64,000 nt of DNA. Origin: Cladophialophora immunda. Taxonomy: Eukaryota; Ascomycota; Eurotiomycetes; Chaetothyriales; Herpotrichiellaceae. Numbering within the stretch: the first letter of the stretch is position 1; every line of letters starts with the position of its first letter. The notes beneath the pieces were generated by a model that saw nothing but the letters and a program-made list of their open reading frames with translations, made no database searches and was not told the origin of the DNA. The stretch covers positions 577,704 to 641,703 of the forward strand of contig NW_015622544.1 of the NCBI RefSeq assembly GCF_000835495.1. Reading direction: 5' to 3'. The position numbers and the translations under genes were made by a program. Of this stretch, positions 33,752 to 45,873 are shown piece after piece.

Positions 33752-36700
33752 ATGGCCGCAGTGTCTGCCCAATCCTCTCCCCATGTCGCCCCTACGATGC
33801 CCGAACCCTCTCCCCAGCTGAAGGGTCTCAAGAAAGTTCTCTCCAACAGGCGCCGTTCGTCTGAACTCGTGGGGGACGAGATCATAAAAGATTTGCGCAC
33901 CGACTCCCTTGATTCCACCACACTGGACAAATCCCCCACAAGACAAAGTGCTCGCTCTATCAGTCAAGATGGGAGCAGCAAGTCTGGCAGTAGTGGAGTG
34001 CGCAAACTGCTACCGGGCCACAGTAAGCGACAGAGGAGGAAGCAGCGCGAACTGGAATTGAAGGCTGCGGTCGAAGACTTGGCAAGAGGAAGAACTGGTA
34101 CTGGGTTGAGTGTGAAGTCTCTTCCAGCACCGTTGAGCAGGAGAGGGAGCAGCCAGGGTGGTGATGGCGATACCAGTCTCCTTACAGACGACTCAGAGGT
34201 CGAAACGCCTCCTCTGGTCACGCGCGACTCTCACACCGGCTTCGCGTCCATGTCCTCGCCTTTAATATCTACAACGACCACACGCAGCGATGGTGAACTA
34301 CTACAGAGCCCCACCAAAGAGCTATCGATGAGCAGCATCCCGACCCTCATCGAGCCTATAGGGGATGACCATTCTCCCTCGCCCAAGACTGCAACTCTGC
34401 CGGACTCTCCTCTAGCCTTGTCCTCTCCCGCTGGGTTGATTGACCGAGCAGATACCCTGAAACCAGAATCTCGTCGTGACAGTATAGGCAGGCTTCGAGG
34501 CAAATCACCAGGAAGGAGGTTTAGGGATGTCTTCGGTAAGCCAAGCAGGAGTCCTAGAGCCAGCCCCGAGCGGAAGGAAATCGAGCCGGTTGTTGGAATC
34601 ACCAGCAATGAAAGCCTTACGACAGATTCGAAAGTTAGTGGAGAGCCAAAACCGCCTGAACCCACGGTAAGGGTTCATCCAGCGCCAAATATTCCCCAGA
34701 CCAATTCAATGCCAAACCTCGAAAGTGCTCTCCGGCCTCTGACGCCTCCTGCCGCCCTTATTAGCACTCCGCTTACAACCGTTACTCCTCCTACACCTAC
34801 TGACACTCGTTTTGACGCAACGACGGCGTCTCCAAGTACGGACAAGCCAGAACCCAAGACCGCATCACAAGGCTCGAATATTGTGGTGAGTCCCTCTGGA
34901 AACATGATATCGCACCGGAGGATCCGTTCAACTTCTTCCATCACCCATCAGCCCAGCAAGCTCTCCACTTCGGTCACAGCCCCTCTGACGCCCACTTCGG
35001 AGGAGAAGAGAACGCCGTCGGGAGGTATATTCTCATCTTGGGTCTCCGCGGCACAGAATGCCGCGTCGACCATCACGAACCTGACGGGGCAGAGCCGAAA
35101 TCGCTCCGGTACTAACGCCTCAGACGTCACTACCAAACAGAAACCTATCGAGGAACCCATCAAGGAAGAGGAAGAAGATGAAGCCCTTGAGAAGGAAGTG
35201 CCACGCAAGCAGTTGGCAGTGGAGACACTGGGCTCGGGAGACTTGAACTTTGAAGATCTGGGTCTGAATGCCGAGGATAAGAACGCCTCCTCTACTAGGC
35301 CTGATATGACAGATTCCAGGAGAGATGTCACGGCGGAAAAGGAGGAGGTTGCTGCTAAAGTGGAAGACGCTCTGGCGAAACGGGCTGTTTCGGCTGCGTA
35401 TGAGAAACCGTCAAATACGACAACTCCTGTGGCCGAAATACCTGATCCCGTTGGTAATAGCATGAGGCATGCACAAGCGATTGCGGCGGCAACCAGTGGC
35501 GAAAGGACGCCTCCCAATGGCAGTGTTTTCGAAGCTGAATTGGGCTCGATCAAACGAACAGGGAGTGTTCGCAGCAGAATTGGAAAACGAAGATCTCGTG
35601 GATCGTCCACAGCTACTGGTCAATCCGCAATCGGTGCCATTATAGGCGCGAGTACCGCGACATTGGCCAACCCAGCCAAAGGGCCTCGATTAACGGGATT
35701 CACAATGGCTCCGAAGCAACGCAATCGAAACTTCCACCAACAGTTTCGGAGTGTTCCTGAAGACGACTATCTGATCGAAGACTACAGCTGTGCCCTGCAA
35801 AAGGAGATCTTACTCGCTGGGAGGATCTATATTTCTGAAGGTCACATATGCTTCTTCAGCAACATTCTTGGGTGGGTGACGACGGTGGTGATTTCGTTCG
35901 AGGAGGTCGTCAGTATAGAGCGAGAGAACACGGCTGTCGTGTTTCCCAACGCCATCGCCATCCAGACATTACATGCTCGCCATACCTTTCGAAGCTTAAT
36001 CTATCGGGAACAGACTTACGATCTCTTGATTGGGATTTGGCGCGTCAGCCATCCGGCAAGCTTCCAAAAGAGCATGAATGGCAAGCAATTAGCCGCAGAA
36101 GAGGCTACGGGAGCCTCTGTGGTAGAGAATGGAGCCAGTGCTCAGCCGAGTGATGGTAGCTCGACCGAGGAATCTGGTTCGGAAGGAGACGAGGATAGCG
36201 CTCCAAGTCTTCTAGAAAGCAGTGCGAGCAACGCCGGTAGCGAGCTCGTGGATGGTAAATCGGTGTCTAGGAAACCGTCCGGTATGAACGCAAGTGCTGT
36301 TGCACAGACGGCCAGCATCCTTGCCGGAACAGCAGCCACTGTTCCACAACCACTTGCTGCTCAAGCTGGATTGCCGGAGGCAGCAAATGACTTCCCGGGT
36401 CCGGCGAGTCACGCTCCCACCGAATGCTCGGACAGTGCTACACATTACGACAAGATCATGAAGGACGAAGTCATTCCGGCTCCACTGGGAAAGATATATT
36501 CTCTGTTGTACGGCCCCGAGTCAGGCTTCTTTGTGCGAAAATTCTTGGGCGATGAATGCAAATGTACGGACATTGTTTTCGAGGACGACAAGAAGGGGTT
36601 GAACCACGACATCAAAAGCAGGCAGTACTCATATATCAAGCCGCTCGGGGGAAGTATTGGCCCGAAACAAACCAAATGCATCACGACCGAGAATTTGGAT

Positions 36701-37579
36701 TTCTTCGACCTTGAAAAATCGGTGAGCATTACATGCACTACGCAGACTCCTGATGTACCAAGTGGCAGCGCGTTCAGCACCAAAACTCGCTACTGTCTCT
36801 CGTGGGCTCCTGGCAACGCGACGAGATTCCAAATGAACTGCACGGTTGAATGGACGGCCAAGTCCTGGCTGAAAGGACCTATTGAGAAGGGCGCGAATGA
36901 AGGCCAGCAGCAGTACGGCGATAGCCTGGTTAAGGTCCTTAAAGGTGCGGTTAGCGGCCGCCCTAGAGGGACGACGAATGCCAGCAAAGGGTCGAAATTG
37001 ACCAAGAAGAAGCGCAAAGGGGAGAAGAAGAGCAAAGAGGAAAAGATCGAAGAAGAGAAGAAACAAGCAGTGAATTGGGGAATTTTCGAGCCTTTACGCC
37101 CGTTGTTACCCGTCATCGACATGTTGAGACCAGTCATGAAAATGGAGGTTGTGGTTGCAATCCTTTTCATCATGGTTATGTTGATGTGGGTGCGTGGCCC
37201 GGCTGGAACAACTCAGCTCAGCCCATACAAATCGCATACGGAGCGACTGGCGGCGTACGACTCTCTCTGGTCGAGGGAGGAAAACGAGTTCTGGGACTGG
37301 CTGGAGTCTCGCGCCAGCATTGACACTATTTCGCTGCGTGAAAAGTCTGCCACCAGTTTCGGCCGACCAAACAAAGATGAAAACCGCGATACTGCGAAAC
37401 AGAGGCTGACACAGAAGCAAAGGCAAAAGAGGAGCAGGTCCTCGGCGGGACAGGATGTGGAGGCCAGAATCAAGGAAGAAAAGTTCAGCCAAAGAGAAAT
37501 GGAGGACGCCATCAAAGTCACAAAGGAGAGATTGGAAATTCTCGAAAAGGTCATGGAGAAGAACAAGCATCGACAATGA
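33752..37579 (+). CDS. GRAM-VASt sterol-transfer protein (Lam/Ysp family, membrane contact site)
   Basis: An intronless 1275-aa frame from ATG 33752. Residues 1-640 are disordered and Ser/Thr/Pro-rich. A GRAM (PH-like) domain follows at about 652-760 with FRSVPEDDYLIEDYSCAL, ILLAGRIYISEGHICFFSNI and VVISFEEVVSIE. A second disordered linker leads to the VASt (StART-like) domain at about 895-1070 (HYDKIMKDEVIPAPLGKIYS, FFVRKFLGDE, and TVEWTAKSWLKGPIEKG). A single C-terminal helix near 1130-1148 (VVVAILFIMVMLMWV) would anchor it in the ER, and a coiled coil ends the protein. Yeast relatives Lam1-6 carry ergosterol between ER and plasma membrane or other organelles. Family assignment is firm. Confidence 0.93.
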   Translation: MAAVSAQSSPHVAPTMPEPSPQLKGLKKVLSNRRRSSELVGDEIIKDLRTDSLDSTTLDKSPTRQSARSISQDGSSKSGSSGVRKLLPGHSKRQRRKQRELELKAAVEDLARGRTGTGLSVKSLPAPLSRRGSSQGGDGDTSLLTDDSEVETPPLVTRDSHTGFASMSSPLISTTTTRSDGELLQSPTKELSMSSIPTLIEPIGDDHSPSPKTATLPDSPLALSSPAGLIDRADTLKPESRRDSIGRLRGKSPGRRFRDVFGKPSRSPRASPERKEIEPVVGITSNESLTTDSKVSGEPKPPEPTVRVHPAPNIPQTNSMPNLESALRPLTPPAALISTPLTTVTPPTPTDTRFDATTASPSTDKPEPKTASQGSNIVVSPSGNMISHRRIRSTSSITHQPSKLSTSVTAPLTPTSEEKRTPSGGIFSSWVSAAQNAASTITNLTGQSRNRSGTNASDVTTKQKPIEEPIKEEEEDEALEKEVPRKQLAVETLGSGDLNFEDLGLNAEDKNASSTRPDMTDSRRDVTAEKEEVAAKVEDALAKRAVSAAYEKPSNTTTPVAEIPDPVGNSMRHAQAIAAATSGERTPPNGSVFEAELGSIKRTGSVRSRIGKRRSRGSSTATGQSAIGAIIGASTATLANPAKGPRLTGFTMAPKQRNRNFHQQFRSVPEDDYLIEDYSCALQKEILLAGRIYISEGHICFFSNILGWVTTVVISFEEVVSIERENTAVVFPNAIAIQTLHARHTFRSLIYREQTYDLLIGIWRVSHPASFQKSMNGKQLAAEEATGASVVENGASAQPSDGSSTEESGSEGDEDSAPSLLESSASNAGSELVDGKSVSRKPSGMNASAVAQTASILAGTAATVPQPLAAQAGLPEAANDFPGPASHAPTECSDSATHYDKIMKDEVIPAPLGKIYSLLYGPESGFFVRKFLGDECKCTDIVFEDDKKGLNHDIKSRQYSYIKPLGGSIGPKQTKCITTENLDFFDLEKSVSITCTTQTPDVPSGSAFSTKTRYCLSWAPGNATRFQMNCTVEWTAKSWLKGPIEKGANEGQQQYGDSLVKVLKGAVSGRPRGTTNASKGSKLTKKKRKGEKKSKEEKIEEEKKQAVNWGIFEPLRPLLPVIDMLRPVMKMEVVVAILFIMVMLMWVRGPAGTTQLSPYKSHTERLAAYDSLWSREENEFWDWLESRASIDTISLREKSATSFGRPNKDENRDTAKQRLTQKQRQKRSRSSAGQDVEARIKEEKFSQREMEDAIKVTKERLEILEKVMEKNKHRQ

Positions 37580-39078
37580 TAGCATAACACTGTTGCACTT
37601 CCATTCCTGGTTCATCCTTCGGGGTCAGGGCTGGGTACATTGCGCATGGTAAAGCACGACAGAAAGGCTCGGGGCGGTTGGGCATCACCAGGGTGGTTCA
37701 CGGGCGGCTCCTTTGGATACAGAGAAAGAGAGAGAGAGTAAATGGGAAAGGATGGGAAAGAATCCGGATGATTTGTTGTTTCTACTTTGGGAGGGTTCAA
37801 GGAAAAGAACACATACATGGCTTTGGGTGTCAGATGTTCTATCCATGACAGCGGCTCTTTGTACGGCGTATTGAGCCCAATATCATTCACTTTGTGCCTC
37901 TCTGTCCTTTTCCTCCTGAGAAACGGGGGTAGACTCGAGTTGATAGCAACATGGTCGAGGTAGGTAGGTATGTGTGGGTAAGATGCAGGAGCATCAAAGA
38001 GATGGTGTCGGGTAGAGTCACCTAGGGCAGAACCAAAGATAGAGCGTATTGCGAACAGTTGCATTTCTGAGGATGGATGGGCACCGACCAGGCATGTTCG
38101 AAATGAACCAAGCGTTACACAGCTGTCCTGTCAACTCGTCGCGACGTCCGTCGTAGATAGGTACTCAGCATCCTGCATTGGCTGGTGGGTGGACATCAGG
38201 ATGCGTCGTCAAGGCCAAAGGCCAATGAGGCGCCCCGGGATACCTACCTACCTGGGCAGCCACGTACCTAACGAGGCTTAAGTAGGAACCCGTAGTTACA
38301 GGGACCAGTAGCCGCTGCGTTGGACTTCTAGGCGTGGACGCGCAGCCAAGGCCCCCATGAATGCGCAATCGTGGACGCCCCAAAAGCTTAACCAGCGCAA
38401 CTAAGGTCGTTTAGTAGGCGCTGTGGGTAGCTGGCGCCCATGAATGCCCCGGGGCCATGTGCGTCGACCACCTCCTGAGGGTCCCGTCAAGGTTTCTGAA
38501 ACCACCATGCATGCGCAATCACTTTTGTCGTGCCACCTGCAGTACGTATACCATTTCCATGTACTTACAGATTTTCCGCACATTGCATGTCCTTTCCCTG
38601 CAACTCCTTCTGCCAACCGCTGTCTATCCCTCTACCATTTCCGCCGCCTCCCTCCTAGCGAGCTCATTCCCTTGACCGGAACCCGATTGACAGCCCAGTT
38701 GGACCACGCCCTTTGCATACGTTCTGGCTGAGACACCCTCGTCACTTCTCGATTCCACCCTCAGGATTCTCATAACCGTCGCTGCGGCAGGACCGTGCAG
38801 CGCGAGGGACAAAAGACATGCTGGAGTCATGATAATGGATTTCCACTCACACTTATAATCTTTCTCAATCAGTGTCCTGGCGGCCTCTGAAGACGGCGAC
38901 TGGGCCTCGTACCCAGCAGTCGCACTCCTCTGTCCACAGCTCCACAGAACCCCCGAGTCCCTATGCCATCGATCTTCGACTGGGCGTGAAACGGGCTTGA
39001 AGTGACACCCCAGACATCCCGACTCCTCCACCTGCAGCTACCCCGAGTCAGGAACGATTCCAGACACGTGGGTTCGTC
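37580..39078. other. Intergenic region, 1.5 kb
   Basis: It contains short GGTAGGTA/CCTACCTA runs (37960-37970 and 38245-38255) and no supported gene. Both neighbours are on the + strand. Confidence 0.5.
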
Positions 39079-40232
39079 ATGGCCATCTCTCACTCATGGA
39101 GACGCGCAACTCTGGCGGCATTCGTCCTGCTGACTCTATTTTTTCTACTGCGGCACGCATCTCTCTCACCAAGCATTCCTTTGGTCGAAGGTGCGGCTGA
39201 AGGTGGACAGCCCTCGAGACCCTACCCTCCTCCCAAGTCTCCAAAAGTCGTCCAAGAGACTCAGCAAGCAGTCCAAGATGTGGCAGGCAAACCTCTGCGA
39301 GAAAGATTACGATACCATTTCCCCTACGACATCGAGGCCAAATTCCCTGCGTACATATGGCAGACATGGAAATATGGACCGGATTCAGGGAACTTTGAGG
39401 AGAGATTAAGACCTTTTGAAGCATCCTGGTCACATTTACACTCTGGGTTTGTCCATGAAGTGGTGACAGACGACGCCGCATTACACCTCATCAACTATTT
39501 GTATGCCTCCATGCCTGAAATTATTCAAGCCTACGAAGCCATGCCTCTCCCTGTGATTCGGGCCGATTTCTTCCGCTACCTGATTCTGCTTGCACGTGGA
39601 GGGATTTACAGCGACATCGATACACAAGCCCTCCAGTCCGCCACGGAGTGGTTGCCGCAAACCCTGGATAAGTCTACCGTTGGCTTGGTGGTGGGAATCG
39701 AGGCCGATCCGGACAGACCAGATTGGAACGAGTGGTATGCAAGGAGAATTCAGTTCTGTCAATGGACGATCCAGGCAAAGCCGGGCCACCCAGTCTTAAG
39801 AGATATTGTTGCCACTATTACCGAAGACACATTGGCCATGAAAAAGGCTGGGCAACTGCGAAGGGGTAAAGAACCAGCCAAGAGCATCATGGAGTACACA
39901 GGACCGGGGGTGTGGACGGACGCGCTGTTTTCCTACTTCAACAACCAAGAATACTTTGATTTCAGCACCCGAAAAACGAATGTATCATATCCCGACTTCT
40001 TTGCCATCACCGAACACAAGAAGATTGGCGATGTCGTGGTGCTGCCCATCACGAGTTTCAGTCCAGGCGTGGGTCAGATGGGCTCGGAAGGACCTGAGCA
40101 TCCAATGGCCTTCGTGAGACATGATTTTGACGGTATGTGGTCCCCGAACCTTTGGCAGGGTGCGACTGAACCAGCTACTAACAATCTCTAGGGTCTTGGA
40201 AGCCTGAGAATGAGCGCATGAAGGGTGACTGA
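39079..40232 (+). CDS. GT32 glycosyltransferase, OCH1-like
   Basis: Two exons (39079-40132 and 40192-40232) give 364 aa. The intron has donor GTATGT and a canonical CTACTAAC branch, and the join reads HDFDG-SWKPENERMKGD, as in OCH1-like tails. A signal anchor spans residues about 9-26 (ATLAAFVLLTLFFLLRHA). The sugar-binding core has IWQTWKYGP, PVIRADFFRYLILLARGGIYSD and the DXD motif in SDIDTQ; the C-terminal part has TGPGVWTDALFSYF. It is probably a Golgi mannosyltransferase acting on N-glycans or a related glycolipid. The exact linkage cannot be told. Confidence 0.92.
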
Positions 40233-41524
40233 AACGCAATCAAGTCATCTGTGTCCTTGAACATCAAAAGCACTTGTTCGGGTCTTGGGTTTTTCTTTTT
40301 GGCAGCGTCGTCCGAACGTGGCCATAGCGGCGCTCTCGCTTGGGACGACCAAAAAAGGGTACTGGCACAATACGCAACACTAGGGGAGGGAGAATGGAGT
40401 TAATCGACGATTTGAGCGTCATGCACATAGACTTGGGGATAGACCAGTTGGAGGACTTATTGGAACACAGGCCGCAAATGGTTCAGCTAAGAAGCGATAT
40501 AATACCCTCTAAAGAGAACGAATAGGGATTGTGTAACCCCCTGCCATGTATCGATTTTCTTCCAAGTCCTAGTCATGGCCTCGACTTCAAAGGCGCCGGG
40601 GTGTGGCTGTCTGAACAAGGCCGTGTCGGTTTCCCGATTGAGTGTGCCAGCGTGTCCACCTCTTTAACCCTATGTCCACGATATGTACCGTGACCGCCGA
40701 GAGTTCCGGGGGGAGGCAGGGCGGTCGAGGGGGTTGGTAGGAACCTCCTACGTAGCTAGGCAGTTGGACAGCTGAAGCATCACGGTTGCACCAATTTGAT
40801 CTTCAGGATCGGCCTGCCCGGGACAGAGATCGCAGCTGAGAGAAATGGGATTCGGAATAGGGCTCAGAGGCCAACTGTGCCTATCAAGCGAATGCCACAG
40901 CTCTCTTTGGGTCTCGCTCTCGTTTCTTTTTGCCTCGCATTCTTCTTCTCGGTTTGGTGTCTGGTCTGGTTTCATCTGTCAGCCACTCAAAATCCTCCGC
41001 ATCCACCCGCCTGTCGTCATGCCCACCAGGCTGGCTTTCTCGTTACGAGATCTCCACTGCGACAGATGCGTGCTAGCCCTGAGCAGGTGAGGGAATCAGG
41101 AATCAGGGATCCAACAAACCGCTGGGGCTGGGGGGGAAAAGAGGGGAGGGTCGCTCAGCAGCAAAGACTGGTGGTGAAGCCTTTCTTCTATCATTCCGTC
41201 TCCGCTGCGCTGCTCTCCTCAGTTTTTTTACTGTTACTTCTGGGGCTGTGCCTGCGCCCTGTCGAAACCCCTACGCTTCCTCTCTGCTTCGCTTCATTGC
41301 GGGATCTGCTGCAATCCTCCTCCCTCTCTCACACCTGTCTTTCAGCGAAGAAACCAACTCCAGCACTGCCTCACCGCTGACGTCGCCTTGAGCGTCCGAC
41401 GTTGGTAACGCCCCTCTTTAGTCGCATATCGCATTGCGTTTTGATCGGCCGCTTCGAGATGACCCTCAGCCTTGACGCTCCCTAGGCCATTTGGAAAAGA
41501 AAAAGATGCGCATTGGCTGTACCG
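40233..41524. other. Intergenic region / long 5' leader of the kinase gene, 1.3 kb
   Basis: The right half (about 40880-41400) is very pyrimidine-rich, typical of a fungal promoter and leader. A 194-codon open frame inside it has no family signal and is not called. Confidence 0.5.
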
Positions 41525-42980
41525 ATGAGCACAGCGACGCTTCAGACGCCGCAGCAACAGCCGCCGCCGCAGCGAGCGGCCTCAGCTCAGGGCCATAGAC
41601 AGTACCTACGAACCAGCAACCCTCAAAACACCCGAAGCGCCTCCCACCCACATCCCAGTCGTCAGTACGATAAGGACCAGAGCCAGAAACATGGAGATCC
41701 AGCCCGGCCCAAGGAAGAGGGGGAGGTCATGTCTCCGGAGGAGGTCTCTAAGCCCCCAGAAGAGAAGAAGCTTGGACAGTCATCCCGCACCCTCAAAGTC
41801 TCCGACTTCGAGTTGATGCGGACACTTGGAACCGGTAATCCAACCCTTTTCGGCGGGAGTTCGTGCGAAGAGAGAATGTTGCTGACAAGATCGCGCCGCA
41901 GGTACCTTTGCTCGAGTCTGGCTGTGCCGGTTCGCAAGTCCTCACCCGGAGGACAGGGACAAGGTGTTTGCGCTCAAGGTTTTGAAAAAGGTGGATGTCA
42001 TCAAGTTGAAACAGGTTGAGCACGTCCGAAACGAGCGAGATGTGCTCGCTGCCGTCGCTGGACACCCATTCATTACCACCCTAATTGCGTCATTCTCGGA
42101 CGACACCTCACTGTACATGCTGCTGGACTATACCCCTGGCGGCGAGATATTCTCGTATCTCAGACGGGCACGTCGCTTTCCCTTTTCGACGGTCCAGTTC
42201 TACGCGGCTGAAATCACCTTGATATTGGCCTACCTCCATGAGGTGCAATTTGTTGCATATCGAGATCTCAAGCCCGAAAATATCCTCCTCGACGTTGATG
42301 GCCACCTCAAACTGGTTGACTTCGGTTTCGCCAAGTACCTCCCACCGAGTCCAGAACAGCATGGCGACAATGGCCAGAGCGCCACTCTTGAGAAGCTGGG
42401 CACCGAGCATCCCGAGCCCCAGGCTAACGGAGCGGGTGTCACATATACTCTCTGCGGCACACCTGAATATCTAGCCCCTGAGGTCATACGAAATACCGGT
42501 CATGGAACCGCAGTCGACTGGTGGGCGCTGGGGATTTTGGTCTACGAAATGCTGATCGGTCAACCACCTTTTTGGGACCAAAACCCAATGCGCATCTATG
42601 AGCAGATTGTTGCTGGTCACATTCGCTTCCCTACTGCGCACCCGTCCCAACATGGACACCGTCATAGCCTTCACGTGCCGCGGGCTGCACGAGATTTCAT
42701 TCTTGCGCTGTGCAAGACCGATCCCACGCAGCGACTCGGGCACATTGCCGGAGGGAGCAAGAGAGTGATGCAACACTATTTCTTTGACGGCGTTGATTGG
42801 GACGAGATATATTATCGGAAGAGGCGGGGGCCTATTATACCCAGGGTGGAATGGGCCGGGGATGCGGGCAACTTCGATGAATATCCCGACCCTGTCGAAG
42901 GTGAAGAGAGCGAGGGCGGAAGAGGGAGGTACACGGATGAATTGCGGGAGGAGTGGGAAGACGCATTCAAGGACTTTTAG
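41525..42980 (+). CDS. cAMP-dependent protein kinase catalytic subunit-like (AGC kinase)
   Basis: Two exons (41525-41834 and 41902-42980) give 462 aa; the 67-nt intron splits the Gly-rich loop codon (LGTG-TFARVW). The first ~90 residues are Gln/Pro/Ser-rich. The kinase domain has VFALKVLKK (Lys), YRDLKPENILL (catalytic loop), DFGFAK, and the activation loop TLCGTPEYLAPEV with the PDK1-site Thr. The protein ends in FKDF, the C-terminal FxxF motif that marks PKA catalytic subunits. Compared with the major fungal PKA, the insert between DFGFAK and the activation loop (PPSPEQHGDNG...GAG) is longer, so this may be the second, divergent PKA (pkaC2 class). Regulation by cAMP through an R subunit is inferred. 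Confidence 0.9.
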
Positions 42981-43990
42981 GCTTTTCCAATCTGGTGAGG
43001 ACGCGAAAGTGATGGGAACAAGGGAACCGGTGGGAAACGAGCACAGTCGGCGGATTCGAAAGTGTATACAATCGGTCCACGCTTTGAATGCTGAGCATAC
43101 GGTGTCGGATTTTGATCTGTAAATGACTAGACAAAAGGGAGTTGGGTTTGTGATTGCTCACGAGGGGATATTGTCAACCACCGCCGAAATCATGCGTCGT
43201 AACTCTAATATGCCTTTTTGTCGGGCCTCGAGATACCAGTTTGAAGACGTATCGAAGAAACAAACGACCTATATCACGGCTCCTGGTACGGAAAGGAGCA
43301 CTACTGGGTTAGACTATGTCGACTTGTTCGGCCTCATGGATGGTATAGGATTCTTCGCATCCAAAAGGAGGGAGGTATTGATCCCCAACAACTGTCTGGG
43401 GAGAACCGTTTGGGGTTGCTCGTATCTCAGGCAGGGTGGGCTCCTATCACTTGTCGCAAGGCTGAGAATTTGTTGCGAGGTTTGCATAGCCCTGGCCTGA
43501 TGTATGTCACTCGCGCAGTGCTCTTGGTAGAGCATTGAGAAGCTTTGTCCCAAGGGGAAATTTGAAGTCGCCAGTGTCTCCTGCATCATCTGGGAAGCTG
43601 GACATCAATCTGACTCGGACGGGCAGAGCGAGCTGAACAGCCTCAACACCAATACCCTACCTTGATAAACCCTTCAAACTGTATATCTTCTGATTTCAGC
43701 TCCGGCGGCGTCCTTCCGACCCTTTCGCTTCGATTTGAGCAGCATTATCAAAGCATACAACGTACCACGAGCCACAACTTGTAACAGAGGCTTGAAAACA
43801 ACAGAATCCCGCATCGGGCTTTGTTCAGTGCATTCCCCGGGACAACCTCGGCTGCGGAACATGTCCCGCGCCGCCATCGCATTGAGAGTCCCTGGCTCTG
43901 TTTGCTACCAAGATATCTTCTTCTCCCATCAGTCTTGCCGTCTGTCCCTTTCCTTCGTCCATTCGACCTACGGACCTCACATGCGCAAAG
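42981..43990. other. Intergenic region, 1.0 kb
   Basis: It lies between two + strand genes. A 125-codon frame at 43123-43500 starts with ATG but shows no family signal or codon-use support, so it is not called. Confidence 0.45.
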
Positions 43991-45114
43991 ATGGCGGGGA
44001 AACAAGCGTTGATCGTCCCTGCGTTGAAAAAACACACGGCGACGGTGATCATGGCACACGGGTTGGGCGACAGGTCCGTATCCCCTCCTTGATTTGTGCA
44101 CGGCATTCTTGGGCTCGTGGGCTGATATCAGAGAAATCCAGTGGTGCAGGATGGTGAGTCCATCAACGGCGGCTCCCCCGCCCCCGACCATTTCTGCCTC
44201 GGGGTGATCAGAACACTCATCACAACACAGGGTATCGCTGGCAGAAACCTGGCGTCGGCGGGGAAAGTTTGAGGACGTCAAGTTCGTCTTCCCCAACGCG
44301 CCGAACATTCCCATTACTGTGGTACGCACTGGGACGGGAAATCCCTGCTACGAAACCGGTGCGGCGTCAGGTGTTGGCTAACAACGAGAGCAGAACTTCG
44401 GCATGCGCATGCCTGGATGGTACGATATCGTAAGACGCCGCGACGAAGTCGGATCCCCTTGCCCCCATCTGCCGCTCCTCCTGCTTTTTTGACCAAAAGA
44501 TGCGCCCGCTCCGCTACGCAGAAGCTAACAACAGGTGGCGCGGTGCCGCGACGATAGACCAACTTCGGCGACCTCAAGCACGACTTCGACGAGCCGGGCA
44601 TCCTGCGCTCCCGAGCAACCTTCAACAAACTCATCAGCGACGAGATCGACGCCGGGCTGCCCTCCAACCGCATCATTCTCGGTGGTTTCTCCCAAGGCGG
44701 CGCCATGTCCCTGTTCACGGGCGTCACGACACCGCACAAGCTCGGCGGGGTCTTTGGGTTGAGCTGCTACCTGGTGCTCGGCGACAAGATCAAGGATTTT
44801 GCAAAGGAGGCAAACGGCGCGAACGCGGACACCCCGTTTTTCATGGGCCACGGGGACGCGGACGAACTGGTCAAACATCAGTGGGGGGTGCAGTCGGCCG
44901 AGTTTCTGCGGAAAGAGCTGGGCCACAAGGTCGACTTCAGGACGTATGCGTAAGTTGCTCTCCATCATCATCTGGCGAGGCTCTCTGTGCGGGGCAAAGG
45001 CAATGGACTGACTGACGGCGGCGTAGGGATCTCGCTCATTCGGCCGACATGAAAGAAATCGACGACTTGGAAGAGTTCATCAAGCAGTGTCTACCGTCCA
45101 ACGAGACGCTGTGA
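43991..45114 (+). CDS. Acyl-protein thioesterase 1 (APT1/lysophospholipase-like)
   Basis: Six exons reconstructed: 43991-44073, 44142-44153, 44231-44321, 44394-44429, 44558-44949, 45027-45114; 233 aa, the usual size. Exon 2 is just 12 nt and restores HGLGD-SGAG-WVSLAETW. The catalytic triad is Ser in GGFSQGG, Asp in GHGDADELV and His in DLAHSAD. Other marks are FVFPNAPNIPITVNFGMRMP and GWYDI. The enzyme removes palmitate from Ras/G-alpha-type membrane proteins and has weak lysophospholipase activity. No signal peptide is present, as expected for a cytosolic enzyme. Confidence 0.93.
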
Positions 45115-45382
45115 CTAGGTGATGAGGGGCCTGCGCGACGAGTCGCTCACCACTGGGCATACATTGGCATCACCACCTTTGTGGTATTATTGGCGTGCGT
45201 CATTCTGTTCTCAAGGTCACGGAGTCGGCGTGAAAGTCAACGGGCAAAAAGAGCATAGATGAGCTGGACGTTTGACAGCAAGAATCAGTCTGCAAGGCGT
45301 TTCCTCAATCATGAAAATTATTTAGATCCCGAAAGTTCCCCGGTTGATCTTGCTTTTTATTTGGCTATGGTCGAGTTTTCAT

Positions 45383-45873
45383 CTATGCAGCACCCTCCTT
45401 GCGCTGGCCGGTGTAGAAGGCCAGACCATAGGTGTTGGTCTTGAAGGTGATGACGCTGCCCTTGGGGAAGTAAAACACGTCGCCCGCAACGGCCTAGAAT
45501 CCAGTGGTCAGTCGTGCTCGCGCGAACCTCAAACTATCGGGGGAAAGCTCACGTGAACGGATTGGCCAGTCTCATCAGTGATGTCGAATTCACCCTCCAA
45601 AATAATCTTCATCTCGTGGTAGGTGTAGGTGTAAACGAGGGGAGTGCCTTTCTCCAGTCTGTAGATGCCACAGCTGATGGGCTTCTCGGGGTCGATGGAT
45701 TCACTGCTGGCGACGTCGCCGAGGAAGGCGTTCTCATTGGCGATCAAGGGAGGCTTGAACTCGGACTGGACTTTGGAGAAGTGCTTGAACGCCGGTGTGG
45801 AGCCCATCTTTTCGGGTGCTGCTGGTTTCGAGGTTTTGGATTTTGAGGTGAATTTGCTGAATGAAAGGCCCAT
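45383..45873 (-). CDS. Small cupin-domain protein (EutQ-like)
   Basis: Two exons (45873-45553 and 45493-45383) give 143 aa. The join [17 protein letters not shown] restores the second cupin motif. ATG 45873 is preferred over the upstream non-ATG extension. A single beta-barrel of the RmlC-cupin type is seen: [20 protein letters not shown] (motif 1) and [11 protein letters not shown], then [14 protein letters not shown]. The same layout occurs in fungal proteins annotated as 'ethanolamine utilization EutQ-like'. Metal ligands are partly missing (one His in YHE), so catalysis is uncertain. Confidence 0.82.

Noticed and set aside
38350..38530. Repeated ATGCGCAATC words (about 38360 and 38511)
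   Set aside because: Only two short copies; not enough to call a repeat family.
40796..41380. 194-codon plus frame with Leu-rich segments
   Set aside because: Pyrimidine-rich leader of the kinase gene gives Leu/Ser/Phe codons by composition; no conserved motif.
43123..43500. 125-codon frame starting with ATG
   Set aside because: No domain, no conserved pattern and an ordinary chance length; left in the intergenic description.
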